A stretch of DNA of 6,206 bases from an uncultured Clostridia bacterium (GTDB lineage: Bacteria > Bacillota > Clostridia > TANB77 > UBA1234): NCBI GenBank assembly GCA_947624765.1, contig CANQLS010000096.1, positions 1 to 6,206 on the forward strand. The letters are read 5' to 3'. The stretch's first letter is position 1, and every line of letters starts with the position of its first letter. The notes beneath the pieces are model-generated. The model was not told the DNA's origin. It saw nothing but the letters and a program-made list of their open reading frames with translations, and did no database searches. Shown piece after piece: positions 6,161 through 6,206 of this stretch. The position numbers and the translations under genes were made by a program.

Positions 6161-6206
6161 TTAAGAAAAATATTATTATAATTATTAAATTTAATTAAAT
6201 ATGTGA

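Noticed and set aside
1..6206. CRISPR array, tRNA, rRNA or transposase
   Set aside because: No regularly spaced direct repeats, no cloverleaf or rRNA-like sequence and no transposase motifs were seen on either strand.

Overview
This window looks like a stretch of chromosome from a low-GC Gram-positive anaerobe, most likely a Clostridia member. The evidence is the strong A+T bias, consensus-like sigma-A promoters, purine-rich Shine-Dalgarno sites, intrinsic terminators, and secreted proteins anchored by S-layer homology (SLH) domains. Every gene I can support is on the minus strand, so in transcription order the window reads from right to left.

From right to left: (1) 5975-6206 is non-coding. 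It holds a very good sigma-A promoter, a small dyad, and a short G+C-rich patch that resembles a dispersed intergenic repeat. (2) 5837-5974 encodes a 45-residue hydrophobic peptide with its own promoter, ribosome binding site and strong terminator; its stop codon lies inside the terminator stem. A weaker plus-strand promoter-like sequence inside it could drive an antisense RNA across its start. (3) 2615-5692 encodes a 1025-residue secreted surface protein: signal peptide, right-handed beta-helix repeats, an all-beta middle region, two InlB B-repeat-like modules and three C-terminal SLH domains. (4) 2304-2614 is a 311-base intergenic region with a strong bidirectional terminator, a perfect 16-bp inverted repeat, an 11-bp tandem repeat, and a sigma-A promoter whose -10 box sits in a 15-bp palindrome. 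(5) 1-2303 is the first 767 codons of a secreted transglutaminase-like protein with a complete Cys-His-Asp triad. Its 3' end lies beyond the left edge.

The two large genes both encode exported proteins. One is anchored to the cell wall through SLH domains, and the other has a fold used for peptide or isopeptide chemistry. They appear to be separate transcription units, because a terminator and a new promoter lie between them. Joint work at the cell surface is therefore an inference from adjacency, not something the sequence shows. The most unusual part of the window is the self-contained small-peptide locus at 5800-6090. I found no tRNA, rRNA, CRISPR array, recognisable transposase or known riboswitch.
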